A stretch of DNA of 64,000 bases, taken from assembly GCF_004331435.1 (NCBI RefSeq), contig NZ_SJKA01000001.1, positions 496,001-560,000 of the forward strand. The letters are read 5' to 3'. This DNA comes from Kribbella sindirgiensis (GTDB taxonomy: Bacteria; Actinomycetota; Actinomycetes; Propionibacteriales; Kribbellaceae). How positions within the stretch are numbered: position 1 is the first letter of the stretch; every line of letters starts with the position of its first letter. Below are positions 49,081-59,001 of this stretch, piece by piece. Below the pieces are notes generated by a model, which was not told the DNA's origin, searched no databases, and was given only the letters and a program-made list of their open reading frames with translations. The position numbers and the translations under genes are program-made.

Positions 49081-51765
49081 CTACTCGCCCACCGTTTCGA
49101 GCATTCGGAAGACGTAGCGGTGCCATCCGCTCGGCACGGTCAGTCCGCGGGTCGCGGTCAGCAACTGCAGGTACGGCTCCGAGGCTGTCGACAGCCGGGC
49201 GGCCGCGCTGAGAAGTCTTCCGTCGCCGAGTAACAGATCAGTGGAGGTTTCGGGCGAGCGGCACTTCAGGAAGCTTCCGATCTGTTCCTCGATCGTCGCT
49301 CCCGAAACCTTCAGGCCTCGGGCCTCCCACTCCAAGGTCAGAGGGTGCGGCGCATCCCATGGCCCGCTGTACGACCGCAGTGCGTCGGCGACGTCCGCGT
49401 ACCTGAAATCACCAGCCTGCCACTCGATCTCCGTTGCCGGGCATTGCAGCTCCTGCCCCCTGAGGACGCCAAGCACGGTCCGGGCAAGATGATCGATCAG
49501 AAGAGCTGGTGAGATGTCGGTCTCGATAGCGGTGACCCGTCCCGTCACCGCACGACCCACGACCTCGGCGATGGCGCACTGCAGTGTCTCTGGCGAGATG
49601 TCGGTGAAGGACCACGCGGTTGTCGGAACCGGTTTGGGGAGAGCGGCGAGGTGCGCCACCGTCAGCAGTTCGACCCAGAGAACGAAACGCGGATTGTCCT
49701 CGAGGAACCGTGCGGCGTCTGCGATCTGTCGTAGTGTGCACAGCCGGTCTTGGCAGCTCACTCCGCAGATTGGACTTCGCCGACCGGCCGCCGCAACGGT
49801 CGGAGGTGACGCAGCGCGGCGTTCACGTTCCTCGCCGGGTGGGATTCGGACGAGGATGGGGCGGTCCATGCCATCGGTGAAGGTGGCGGCTTGGCCGGGT
49901 GGGAGGGAGACGACGGCTCGGGATTGGGGGGTGTCGAGGTTCATGGTGGCGCCGACGGTTTCGCGGTCGTCGGCGGCGGGGAGGCGGTGCAGGATCTTGA
50001 GGGCGGAGTTCTTGACGACGTCGGGGATGACCTTGGCGGGGATCTGTTCGGCGACGACCAGGCCTTCGCCGTAGGCGCGGATCTCGGCGAGCAGGCCGGC
50101 GAACATCTCGACGGCGTGACCGGCGGTGCCGTCAGTGCTTGCCTTGAGCAAGCGGTGGGCCTCTTCGACGACGGTGACGTGTCGCAGGGTGGACGACGGG
50201 CCGCGGCGGACGCGGAGGTGTTCGATCAGGCGGATCAGTACGACGCCCATGCAGAACGCCTTGTCCTGGTCGTCGCCGACGTCTTCCAGTTCGAGTACGA
50301 CGTTGCGGCTGAGGAGGTCCGCGACGTCTAGCGGGTGCCCGCCGCCGAGGAATCGGCCGGGTGTCCCGAGCAGCAAGGAGGTGAGGCGGACGTCGACGAA
50401 GCCGCGGACGTCGGCGGCGAGTTCGGCGCCGTACCCGATGTCGTCGACGACCTGGCGTGCGGTGAGCTGCAGATCTGCGAGCGTTGGGTACTGCGGGCCG
50501 CCGGTGCTGAGGGCGAGGTCCCAGCCGTACGACGTGTAGCAGCGGGTCAGCGCTTGGCTGAGGACCTGTGGGAAGGGTTCGTTCGCCTCGAACGCGGCGA
50601 GGAAGAGTGCGCGGACGAGGTCGAGGTGCGTCTGGAGGGGGAACCCGGCTTCCGGTTCGAGTGGGTTCAGGCTGAGCGGTACGGCGTCCGGGTCGCCTAG
50701 CCGGACGACCGCGACACTTGAGTCCGGGCCCAGTCGGCCGGCCATTCCGGCGTACTCCGCCTTTGCCGGCTCGATCACCAGCCACGGTACGGCGGCCGCG
50801 GTCAGGCCCTCGAGCAGGTGGCGGATCGTCTGCGATTTGCCCGAGCCGGTGGCGCCGGCGACGAACGCGTGCCGGTTCAGGGTGTCCTGGGAAACGGTCA
50901 TGGTCCCGACCGCGCGCCCGGACGCGTCGATGACGTCGCCCAGCGGGATCCCGTCCGCAGGCGTTTCAGGCGTCAGGTCGAAGCGCACTTGTTCGACGAC
51001 GCGAACCCCGGCGATCTCCCGCACCGGCGGCCGCGCAACGGCCGCCAGCAACTCCCCGGTCGCCGCGAAGCCAGTCGGCTCCAAACCAGTGGTGTTGTGA
51101 AGGGTATACGGCGTGGCGTGCAGGTCGGCTGTGCCGGACAGGGTTTGTGCGATCAGGTGAGCCGTGGACTCGTCGGTGGCGCCGGCGAGGATCTGTACGG
51201 TCCACAGACCGCCCTGGGCGGCGGAGAAGTCGCGGTACCGGGCGCGATCGCGCTCCAGTTCGAGCGCATCACGCCCCGAGATCTTCTCGCGGTCCAGCCC
51301 GATCGTCATCCGCAGGTGAAGATCGTCGAGCAACTCGCCCCGATCCTGCGCGCCGAGCGGCGAAGCCCGCACCAGCCACGCGAACGCCGGCAACGCCTCC
51401 GCAAGATCCTCCAGCGTCCCGGCCGGCTCCACCTCAGCCTCAGGAAGCGCAGTGAGTACGTCGTGCGCACCGTCCACACCCACCCAGTAAGCGAAGTCGA
51501 CCGCGTCCGCAGCGACCGCCCGCGCGCCGACCGGGTACGAAACCGCGCCGTCCACAGGCTCGATCCCGACCCGAACCTCGATCGGCCCGCCGGCCACCGG
51601 ACGCGTCCAGCAACAACTGAACGCCCGACCAGCCGCCGCCTGCACACTCAACGCAGGCAACAACCCGCGCCGCAGCGCCGTCAGCCGCCCAGCCGCCTCT
51701 GTCTCCGGACCACCCGCCAACGGCACCGAGCTGATCCGCCACCGCGGGACACCGGACGCGATCAC
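49081..51765 (-). CDS. HerA/VirB4-like ATPase
   Basis: 894 residues. The N-terminal ~280 residues have no known fold. A HerA/FtsK-superfamily motor follows: Walker A GATGSGKSQT (about 304-311), IEPAKAEYAG, Walker B HVTVVEEAHRLL and VAEQIPAKVIPDVVKNSALK, the C-terminal arginine-type segment seen in HerA and VirB4. The C-terminal ~230 residues contain ICGVSCQDRLC, a possible Zn site. Such motors pump DNA or drive secretion. GTG at 51765 overlaps the upstream stop (GTGA). Intact in contrast to its degenerate partner. Confidence 0.87.
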   Translation of the reverse strand: MIASGVPRWRISSVPLAGGPETEAAGRLTALRRGLLPALSVQAAAGRAFSCCWTRPVAGGPIEVRVGIEPVDGAVSYPVGARAVAADAVDFAYWVGVDGAHDVLTALPEAEVEPAGTLEDLAEALPAFAWLVRASPLGAQDRGELLDDLHLRMTIGLDREKISGRDALELERDRARYRDFSAAQGGLWTVQILAGATDESTAHLIAQTLSGTADLHATPYTLHNTTGLEPTGFAATGELLAAVARPPVREIAGVRVVEQVRFDLTPETPADGIPLGDVIDASGRAVGTMTVSQDTLNRHAFVAGATGSGKSQTIRHLLEGLTAAAVPWLVIEPAKAEYAGMAGRLGPDSSVAVVRLGDPDAVPLSLNPLEPEAGFPLQTHLDLVRALFLAAFEANEPFPQVLSQALTRCYTSYGWDLALSTGGPQYPTLADLQLTARQVVDDIGYGAELAADVRGFVDVRLTSLLLGTPGRFLGGGHPLDVADLLSRNVVLELEDVGDDQDKAFCMGVVLIRLIEHLRVRRGPSSTLRHVTVVEEAHRLLKASTDGTAGHAVEMFAGLLAEIRAYGEGLVVAEQIPAKVIPDVVKNSALKILHRLPAADDRETVGATMNLDTPQSRAVVSLPPGQAATFTDGMDRPILVRIPPGEERERRAASPPTVAAAGRRSPICGVSCQDRLCTLRQIADAARFLEDNPRFVLWVELLTVAHLAALPKPVPTTAWSFTDISPETLQCAIAEVVGRAVTGRVTAIETDISPALLIDHLARTVLGVLRGQELQCPATEIEWQAGDFRYADVADALRSYSGPWDAPHPLTLEWEARGLKVSGATIEEQIGSFLKCRSPETSTDLLLGDGRLLSAAARLSTASEPYLQLLTATRGLTVPSGWHRYVFRMLETVGE

Positions 51766-53585
51766 GAAGCACCCAACCGCGGATCGCAATCACCCAGCCG
51801 CGGACTGGCCGGATCCAACGGATCCACCATCACAAAGGCCGTCGGCGACAACCCCTGCAGCACCGTCGGCTCGACGGAGTACTCGTACGTGCGCTGATAC
51901 CCGACCGACGTGCTCTCCGTGGTCCCGCTCGACGCGGACGTCGACGCCGACTCCGACCACGACGTACCGCCCGTGGTTGACGACGAGGACTGCTCGCCCG
52001 AGGTCTTGGACCCGGATCGATGCCGTCGACTGAACAGCAGCCCGAACGTCGCCTGCCGGCTGTCCGACGTCTGTACGCCGACCGAATCGCTCGTCGACGA
52101 ACTGTTGCCGCGCGTGGTGCTGTCCGATGTCGACGTGGACGTGTTCGTCCCGTGCGAATACGTGAACTGGCTCGCCACCAGCCGGTGCTGCCGCCCGATG
52201 AAGGTCGCGGCCTGCTCGGCCTCCTTCGCGTTCCCGAGGCGCATGAACAGTACGGCGTCCCCGCCGCCGAGGAGCTCCACCGCGCTGTCCCGCAGATGCG
52301 CGAACAGCAGCACGAGGCGGATTCCGTTGCGTCGGCAGATGGCGTCGAACCGCTCGAGCTCCGGACGCGCCACCGCGTCGGCCCCGGCGATGACGACGAT
52401 CCGCTCGCCCCGCCCCGACAGCTGACCGCGCTGGATCCGGACCATCGTGATCTGGAACAGCAGGTGCCTGAGCAACGACGCAGTCAGCTCCGGCTCGCGA
52501 TGCGACAGCTCGAACACCCGCAGCGAGACGTCGTCGTCCTCCCACCCGTCCATCGGCGCATCACCGGTGACCGCGGACAACCGCTGCACTCCGGCCGCCA
52601 GCCGGAACAGCCGCGCCTCCGCCGTACGCCGGGCAGACTCACTCAACAGATCGGACAGCCTTGCGTACTCGGACCGAGTCAGCGCGTCACGCTGGTCCAA
52701 AGGCAGCTGCCGCAGCAGCACCTGGAACGCCAGGTGCAGCCGAGTGAAGGTCGCCGGAGCATCCGTCAGGCACTCGACGACCTGCTGCACCAGGGTCGCG
52801 TCGACACCACGCGACTCGGTCTGCTCGGGCTCGGCCGCGCGCAGCCCTTCCGCGACCGCGACACCGATCTCATCAGCGCTCAGACCGGTGAGCGGGTTCA
52901 GCGAGCGCGCCTCGTCCGGTACGACGGCGGACCGGATCGGTGCACCGTGGTCGGAAGCCATCTGGCGCAGCGGCTCGATCACGGCGTTCTGTGTGAGGTC
53001 GAGGACGACCAGACGCCCGCCGGCGCTCATCAGCGAGCTCCCCATCGCGAGCAACGCGGAACGCCAGCCCGCGGCAGTCCCGCCGTACAGGTCGACGCGC
53101 TCTTTCGTCACTGGGCCGACCGGGACCCACGGGCGTACGGCGCTGACCTGCAGGGACTTGGTCTGCTCCCGATCACTCAGGTCCTGCTGCCACGCCTGTA
53201 CGTCGCGCTCGAACCGGGCCATCGTGCTGACGCAGTGGGCCAACCACAGCTGATGCTCCTTGGCGCTCGCCCGCCGTAGCAGCTCCGGCCGCCCCCAGCA
53301 CAACCAGCCGAGGCCGAGCGCTACCGCCGCGGGCACCAATGCCACCAACGGATCGACCACGACACCGACCACACCGGTGGCTACGACCGCAGCGACCACC
53401 GTCCAGGTGAGGACAGGCCGCATCCGTACGGCGGCAGCCCGCTTGGTCTCGAGCGTCGCGAGCTCCGACGGCGGCGGTACGGCGGGTACGGGCGGGTCCT
53501 GCTGCTCTACGACCACTACCTCTCGCCCGCGGTACTCCCAGCCCCACTGCTCGGCCTCACGCGTCGCGACCGCCGGCTCAGCCAT
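51762..53585 (-). CDS. Coupling-protein-like membrane protein with lost P-loop
   Basis: 607 residues. Two close membrane helices (~58-95) precede a TraG/VirD4-like domain. The P-loop place reads YGGTAAGWRSALLA, without GK(S/T), so ATP hydrolysis is unlikely. Later parts match coupling proteins: GERIVVIAGADAV (Walker B position), LRDSAVELLGGGDAVLFMRL and TFIGRQHRLVASQFT. Residues ~480-565 are Ser/Thr-rich (repeated SSST, STSDS), probably a flexible linker. ATG at 53585 overlaps the zinc-ribbon gene by eight bases. It may serve as the membrane scaffold for the ATPase. Confidence 0.78.
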   Translation of the reverse strand: MAEPAVATREAEQWGWEYRGREVVVVEQQDPPVPAVPPPSELATLETKRAAAVRMRPVLTWTVVAAVVATGVVGVVVDPLVALVPAAVALGLGWLCWGRPELLRRASAKEHQLWLAHCVSTMARFERDVQAWQQDLSDREQTKSLQVSAVRPWVPVGPVTKERVDLYGGTAAGWRSALLAMGSSLMSAGGRLVVLDLTQNAVIEPLRQMASDHGAPIRSAVVPDEARSLNPLTGLSADEIGVAVAEGLRAAEPEQTESRGVDATLVQQVVECLTDAPATFTRLHLAFQVLLRQLPLDQRDALTRSEYARLSDLLSESARRTAEARLFRLAAGVQRLSAVTGDAPMDGWEDDDVSLRVFELSHREPELTASLLRHLLFQITMVRIQRGQLSGRGERIVVIAGADAVARPELERFDAICRRNGIRLVLLFAHLRDSAVELLGGGDAVLFMRLGNAKEAEQAATFIGRQHRLVASQFTYSHGTNTSTSTSDSTTRGNSSSTSDSVGVQTSDSRQATFGLLFSRRHRSGSKTSGEQSSSSTTGGTSWSESASTSASSGTTESTSVGYQRTYEYSVEPTVLQGLSPTAFVMVDPLDPASPRLGDCDPRLGAS

Positions 53586-54213
53586 GCTGCACACCAGCCG
53601 GGGCACCGTTCAACCGCTCCAGGACCACGCCACGCGCCAGATCCGCCAGGATCGCCTCGGCTTCCTGGACCGTTGCCGAAGCACGGCTGACGGTCGAGTC
53701 ACGTTCAGCGTCGTCAGCTGTGGTGAACCGCCGGCGACACCCGGCACAGTGCGTCGCCGACAGGTCGGACCACGAGCCGCAGTACGAACAACGGCGGGCC
53801 GCTAACAACCGCTCGGCTGTGGACAACCGTCGACGTTCCAGCAGGGCGCGCTGCCAGCGCGCCTGGGCCTGCGGCAGGTACTCGACCAGTTGCTGGTCCG
53901 TGAAGCTCTTCCCGCCGCCGGCCAGCACCGCCGAGGTCAGCCTCGCGGCGGCGTCCCGGTGGACAGCGGTCGCCTTCCCCATCGGTCCCACGGTCACCAG
54001 CAGCGGGAACCAGCCGAGCGTCTGCACTCGCAGAGCCGCGTCGCCACGGTTCCAGCGCAGGGACATGGTCGAGGTGTCGTCCAGATCCGCCGTCCAGCCG
54101 GCCGGGCGCAGTGCCACCTCGAACAGGGCTCGCTGCGGGGCGTCCAGGGAGGCATGGGGTAACAGCAGGTGGGTGTGCTGCCGACGGACCAGCCCGGCAC
54201 GTTCGACAGCCAC
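53578..54213 (-). CDS. Zinc-ribbon protein of the ATPase operon
   Basis: 211 residues. Residues ~1-120 form an unknown alpha/beta domain (LLLPHASLDAPQRALFEVAL). A zinc ribbon CSYCGSWSDLSATHCAGC (CX2C-X10-CX2C) lies at ~141-158, followed by a helical tail. GTG start; it is the first gene of the five-gene operon. The ribbon may mediate binding to the coupling-like protein or DNA. No family recognised. Confidence 0.75.
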   Translation of the reverse strand: MAVERAGLVRRQHTHLLLPHASLDAPQRALFEVALRPAGWTADLDDTSTMSLRWNRGDAALRVQTLGWFPLLVTVGPMGKATAVHRDAAARLTSAVLAGGGKSFTDQQLVEYLPQAQARWQRALLERRRLSTAERLLAARRCSYCGSWSDLSATHCAGCRRRFTTADDAERDSTVSRASATVQEAEAILADLARGVVLERLNGAPAGVQHG

Positions 54214-54475
54214 TACGTCCTCCCGAGAACGTGCGGTCTCCCCAGCGGACCGCGCAAGGTAACTGTAGTTACCGCCTGTGCCTGTCGCAGCCCGATCGCG
54301 TTGCCACTTGTGGAAAACTCCGGCTCGAAGCGGACCGAACGCGACGAGGCCTTGACCGCGCGTGATCGGCGGGAGACGATTCCGGCCGGGCGTGGGCTGA
54401 CAACCTTGTCATCGGGGCCGCGTACCCACACCGGCGGACGGGGGTCGCGTCGGTCCGGCCGTGCAAGGAGCGTAG
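54214..54475. promoter_or_regulatory. Divergent promoter region (zinc-ribbon operon / GH92)
   Basis: 262 bp with no gene. It must hold the promoters of both units. GGAGCG before the ATG at 54476 is the GH92 ribosome-binding site. I saw no strong dyad or riboswitch-like fold. Confidence 0.4.
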
Positions 54476-57400
54476 ATGGATCTCCGCCGCCCACTGGGTC
54501 TCGTCACGTCTCTCACGTTGGTTGTGACAATGTCTACTGCCATGACGCCAGCGCACGCTGCTCCGGCCTCTCCACAGGAGGTTGTCAGCGGTACGTCGTA
54601 CTTCACCTCGTTCGAGCCGGGCCAGCCACAGCCGGGCTACACCGACACCGTCGAGACCGGTCCGGACGGGAAGCCACGCACCGACGGGGTGCGCGGGCCG
54701 ACGCCGACCGGGATCGGCGGCAGCGAGATGGACAAGGTCACCAAGGTGACCGCGAACGGCGAGAACACCGGTGGCGGCGAGATCGCCACGAACGCCGCCG
54801 ACGGTGACAAGTTCACCAAGTGGCTGGTGTTCGAGCCGACCGGCTGGTTGGTCTACCAGACCTCGGCCCCGGTGGTGATCAAGAAGTACGCGCTGACCTC
54901 CGCGAACGACGCGGACGGCCGCGACCCGCAGAACTGGACCATCTCGGGTTCGAACGACGGCACCACGTGGACCACGCTGGACACCCGGACCGGTCAGAGC
55001 TTCGAGAACCGGTTCCAGACGAAGGAGTACAGCTTCGCCAACGACACGGCGTACACGTACTTCAAGCTGGACATCACGCTGAACCACGGCGAGAACATCG
55101 TCCAGCTCGCCGACTGGTACCTGTCGAACGGCGCCCCGCTGCCGCCACCCGGCCCGGTCGCCGAGTCGCGTCTCGACTCCGGCCCGACCAGCGCGTACAA
55201 CGCTCGCGCCCGCGTCGGCTTCACCGGGGTCAAGTCGTTCCGGTACGCCGGGCACCAGGACGCCGAAGGCCGCGGGTACACATGGAACAAGGTGTCCGAC
55301 GTCGACCTGAAGGTGGGTAAGGACACCCGCCTCTCGTACAAGATCTTCCCGGAGCACGTCGAGGGCGACCTCAGCTACCCGAGCACGTACGCGGCGCTCG
55401 ACCTGGCGTTCTCCGACGGCACCTACCTGAGCGACCTGAAGGCCAAGGACCACCACGGCTTCGAGCTCAGCCCCCGCGGGCAGGGCGACTCCAAGGCGCT
55501 CTACACGAACCAGTGGAACAACGTCGAGGCCGATCTCGGCAAGGTTGCCGCCGGCAAGACGATCACGCGGATCCTGGTCGGGTACGACAAGCCGTCCGGG
55601 CCGGCCGAGTTCCGCGGCTGGATCGACGACGTCCGGATCGCCGCCGCGATCAACCCGGACCGCGCGGCTCAGAAGACCGCGGCCAAGCACCCGTCGGATC
55701 TCGCGCTGACCACCCGCGGCACGAACGCGACCGGCGGTTTCTCGCGGGGCAACAACTTCCCGGCGACCGCGGTACCGCACGGCTTCAACTTCTGGACGCC
55801 GGTGACGAACGCCGGGTCCACCTCCTGGCTGTACGACTACGCCAAGGGCAACAACGAGGCGAACAAGCCGACTATGCAGGCGCTGTCGATCAGCCACGAG
55901 CCCAGCCCGTGGATGGGTGACCGGCAGACCTTCCAGGTGATGCCGTCCGTCGCGGGCACGCCGACCGCGGACCGGAAGGCGCGCGCCTGGTCGTTCAGCC
56001 ACGACAACGAGATCGCCCGTCCGTACTACTACGGCGTGACGTTCGACAACGGCAACGCGGCCGAGATCGCGCCGACCGACCATGCCGCGCTGCTGCGGTT
56101 CAGCTTCCCGGCCGGCAAGGCGTCGCTGGTCTTCGACAACGTGAACAACAACGGCGGGCTGACGCTCGACCCGGCGACCGGCGTGGTCACGGGGTACTCC
56201 GACGTCAAGAGCGGACTGTCCACGGGCGCCGGCCGGTTGTTCGTGTACGGCGTCGTGGACCAGAAGGTACTTGCCTCGGGCAAGCTGTCCGACGGTGGCG
56301 GAGCGAACGTCGGCGGGTACTTCATGTTCGACGCCAAGACCACGCAGGTGCAGCTGCGGCTCGCCACGTCGCTGATCGGCACCGAGCAGGCCCGGAAGAA
56401 CCTGGAGATGGAGCTTCCCGCGGGATCGAAGTTCGGCAAGGTCAAGGACGCCGCACAGGCCGCGTGGGACGCCAAACTCCACACGATCGAGGTCGAGGGC
56501 GCGACGGCCGACCAGCTGACCACGCTGTACTCGAACCTCTACCGCCTGTTCCTCTACCCGAACAACGGCTCCGAGAACACCGGGACCGTCAAGGACCCGG
56601 TGATCAAGTACGCGTCGCCGACCTCGCCGAAGGTGGGCACCGACACCCCGACCACGACCGGTTCGAAGATCGTGGCCGGTCAGACCTATGTGAACAACGG
56701 GTTCTGGGACACGTACCGCACCGTCTGGCCGGCGTACTCGCTGTTCGCGCAGGACGAGGCGGCGGACCTGGTCAACGGATTCGTCCAGCAGTACAAGGAC
56801 GGCGGCTGGATCTCCCGCTGGTCCTCCCCCGGCTACGCGAACCTGATGGTCGGTACGTCGTCCGACGTGGCCTTCGCGGACGCCTACCTCAAGGGCATCA
56901 AGGGGATCGACGTCCAGGCGATGTACGACGCCGCGGTCAAGAACGCGTCCGTCGTACCGCCGTCGCAGAACGTCGGCCGCAAGGGCATGGACCTGTCCAC
57001 GTTCAACGGCTACACCGCCAACACCACCGGTGAGGGCTTCAGCTGGTCGATGGACGGCTACATCAACGACTACGGCATCGCGAACATGTCGAAGGCCCTG
57101 TACGACAAGGCGAAGAAGAACGACCCGCGCAAGCAGGAGTACCTGGACAACTACAAGTACTTCCTGAACCGGGCCCGCAACTACGTCACGCTCTACGACC
57201 CGACGGTCGGCTTCTTCCAGGGCAAGGGCCCGGACGGTGTCTGGGGCAACTCCCCGAGCACCTTCGACCCGCGCGACTGGGGCCACGACTACACCGAGAC
57301 GAACGCGTGGAACATGGCGTTCTCCACTCCGCAGGACGGGGCCGGCCTGGCCGCGATCTACGGCGGACGGGACGGTCTGGCGAAGAAGCTCGACGAGTTC

Positions 57401-58480
57401 TTCAGTACGCCGGAAGACGCGTTGCACACCGGTGGGTACGGCGGCACGATCCACGAGATGCTCGAGGCGCGTGACGTCCGGATGGGGCAGTACGGCCACA
57501 GCAACCAGCCGTCGCACCACATCACCTACATGTACGACGTGGCGGGCCAGCCGTGGAAGACGCAGGCTCTCGTCCGTGAGGCGTTGTCGCGGTTGTACAC
57601 CGGCTCGGAGATCGGGCAGGGGTACCCGGGTGACGAGGACAACGGCGAGATGTCGGCGTGGTACCTGTTCAGCTCGCTGGGCTTCTACCCGCTGCAGGTC
57701 GGCTCACCGTCGTACGCGATCGGCTCGCCGCTGTTCACCAAGGCGACCGTCCGGCTGGCCGGCGGCAAGAAGCTGGTGATCAGCGCACCGCAGAACTCCT
57801 CTCGCAACATCTATGTGAAGAGCGTGAAGGTCAACGGCAAGAACTGGACCTCGACAGCGTTGCCGCACGACCTGATCGCCAACGGCGGCAAGATCGAGTT
57901 CGAGATGACCGACCAGCCGAGCAAGTGGGGCACCGGCCGGAACGACGCCCCGCCGTCGATCACCAAGCCCGGCGAGGACCCGATGACGTGGCGTGACTCG
58001 ACGTCCGACACCGGGGCCGTGATCGGTGCGGGTGGTGCCGACGTGTCCGCCCTGATCGACAACGACACGAAGACCCAGGTCACCCTCACCGGTGCCCAGC
58101 CGACCGTCACGGTCGCGCTGCCTCAGGGTCGTCCGGTCGGTATGTACACGCTGACGAGTGGTGCCACGGGTACGGCGCCGTCCGCGTGGACGCTCGAGGG
58201 CTCGAACGACGGTACGACGTGGAGCACGGTCGACCGGCGTACCGGCGAGAAGTGGCCGTGGACGTCGTACACGAGGTCCTTCAGCATCGCCTCGCCCAAG
58301 GCGTACACGCAGTACCGCCTGGTGTTCACTCCGCCCGCTGACGGCGTCACGCTGTCGGAGATCGAGCTGCTGGGCACCCTGCAGGGCGTCGAGACCGGTA
58401 CGCACCCGAGCGACAAGCGCGTCGCCGAGACCAAGCCGAGCCCGACCCCGTCCCAGTCGATCGACCGCAACTACGGCTGA
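54476..58480 (+). CDS. Secreted GH92 alpha-mannosidase with two F5/8-type C domains
   Basis: 1334 residues. Signal peptide ends ~AHA at 28. Residues ~90-215 form an F5/8C (CBM32-like) module (WTISGSNDGTTWTTLDTR). The GH92 catalytic part spans ~400-1160 with GGYGGTIHEMLEA, SNQPSHHITYMYD and GDEDNGEMSAWYLFSSLGFY; Asp1053 and Asp1055 are the usual base residues. A second F5/8C module is at ~1185-1310. GH92 are Ca-dependent inverting exo-alpha-mannosidases. The general-acid position, Glu in most members, is Gln1011 here, seen in enzymes acting on Man-alpha-1-phospho-6-Man. It would digest fungal mannan outside the cell. Confidence 0.93.
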   Translation: MDLRRPLGLVTSLTLVVTMSTAMTPAHAAPASPQEVVSGTSYFTSFEPGQPQPGYTDTVETGPDGKPRTDGVRGPTPTGIGGSEMDKVTKVTANGENTGGGEIATNAADGDKFTKWLVFEPTGWLVYQTSAPVVIKKYALTSANDADGRDPQNWTISGSNDGTTWTTLDTRTGQSFENRFQTKEYSFANDTAYTYFKLDITLNHGENIVQLADWYLSNGAPLPPPGPVAESRLDSGPTSAYNARARVGFTGVKSFRYAGHQDAEGRGYTWNKVSDVDLKVGKDTRLSYKIFPEHVEGDLSYPSTYAALDLAFSDGTYLSDLKAKDHHGFELSPRGQGDSKALYTNQWNNVEADLGKVAAGKTITRILVGYDKPSGPAEFRGWIDDVRIAAAINPDRAAQKTAAKHPSDLALTTRGTNATGGFSRGNNFPATAVPHGFNFWTPVTNAGSTSWLYDYAKGNNEANKPTMQALSISHEPSPWMGDRQTFQVMPSVAGTPTADRKARAWSFSHDNEIARPYYYGVTFDNGNAAEIAPTDHAALLRFSFPAGKASLVFDNVNNNGGLTLDPATGVVTGYSDVKSGLSTGAGRLFVYGVVDQKVLASGKLSDGGGANVGGYFMFDAKTTQVQLRLATSLIGTEQARKNLEMELPAGSKFGKVKDAAQAAWDAKLHTIEVEGATADQLTTLYSNLYRLFLYPNNGSENTGTVKDPVIKYASPTSPKVGTDTPTTTGSKIVAGQTYVNNGFWDTYRTVWPAYSLFAQDEAADLVNGFVQQYKDGGWISRWSSPGYANLMVGTSSDVAFADAYLKGIKGIDVQAMYDAAVKNASVVPPSQNVGRKGMDLSTFNGYTANTTGEGFSWSMDGYINDYGIANMSKALYDKAKKNDPRKQEYLDNYKYFLNRARNYVTLYDPTVGFFQGKGPDGVWGNSPSTFDPRDWGHDYTETNAWNMAFSTPQDGAGLAAIYGGRDGLAKKLDEFFSTPEDALHTGGYGGTIHEMLEARDVRMGQYGHSNQPSHHITYMYDVAGQPWKTQALVREALSRLYTGSEIGQGYPGDEDNGEMSAWYLFSSLGFYPLQVGSPSYAIGSPLFTKATVRLAGGKKLVISAPQNSSRNIYVKSVKVNGKNWTSTALPHDLIANGGKIEFEMTDQPSKWGTGRNDAPPSITKPGEDPMTWRDSTSDTGAVIGAGGADVSALIDNDTKTQVTLTGAQPTVTVALPQGRPVGMYTLTSGATGTAPSAWTLEGSNDGTTWSTVDRRTGEKWPWTSYTRSFSIASPKAYTQYRLVFTPPADGVTLSEIELLGTLQGVETGTHPSDKRVAETKPSPTPSQSIDRNYG

Positions 58481-58566
58481 GAGATGACCAGAGGGCGGCG
58501 GCTGGTGCCGTCGCCCTCGGTGTGGTCGGCGGAGCCTGCCCCTGAGAGGTTCCGCCGGAACTTAAG

Positions 58567-58602
58567 GAGGGGTGGCGGTCCCCGCCCGGACTGCCACCCC
58601 TT
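58567..58602. terminator. Terminator hairpin after the GH92 gene
   Basis: GGGGTGGCGGTC (58569-58580) pairs with GACTGCCACCCC (58589-58600) with one G-U pair; the stem extends by two weaker pairs. Loop of eight bases. It lies between GH92 (plus) and a small membrane gene (minus), so it probably serves both. Confidence 0.75.
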
Positions 58603-58639
58603 CACCCCTATCGACGCTCGAACCCCGTCGAGGGTTGCC

Positions 58640-58954
58640 TCACTCCAGAACTGTCCACATGCCGGACAACGACAGGAACCAGACCAGGTTCACGGCCAGC
58701 ACTCCGGCCGTCGCGGCGACCGCGAACACCCATCCGAGACCGGCCCGCAGCGCCAATACGGGCAGCGCCAGCGCTGTGGCCACACCACCGAGCTGTACGG
58801 CGAACAACGCGCCACCGCTCTCGACGGTGCAGCTCGCCCCGGTCGGCGGGCACAGCGGCGCACCGAACTGACGCATCAGCGCGTACGCGACGCCTGCGAT
58901 CACGCCGACGACGAGCGCCTGCAGGGCGACCCTGCCGACCGTCCGGGCTTCCAT
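58640..58954 (-). CDS. Small membrane protein, unknown
   Basis: 104 residues, three helices (8-24, 50-68, 76-96), with a loop containing PLCPPTGASCTVESGG: two Cys likely form a disulphide outside the membrane. No known family. ATG at 58954 chosen because it gives a short, basic N-terminus before the first helix. It lies 47 bp downstream of a mannosyltransferase gene on the same strand and may be co-transcribed. Confidence 0.72.
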   Translation of the reverse strand: MEARTVGRVALQALVVGVIAGVAYALMRQFGAPLCPPTGASCTVESGGALFAVQLGGVATALALPVLALRAGLGWVFAVAATAGVLAVNLVWFLSLSGMWTVLE

Positions 58955-59001
58955 GGGACCACGGTAAGTACGCGACAGGGCCAGCGCCTGAGCAGAACTA
59001 C

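Noticed and set aside
54269-57520. 1083-codon open frame antisense to the GH92 gene
   Set aside because: Arg/Val/Gly-rich shadow; the plus strand encodes signal peptide, F5/8C and GH92 motifs.
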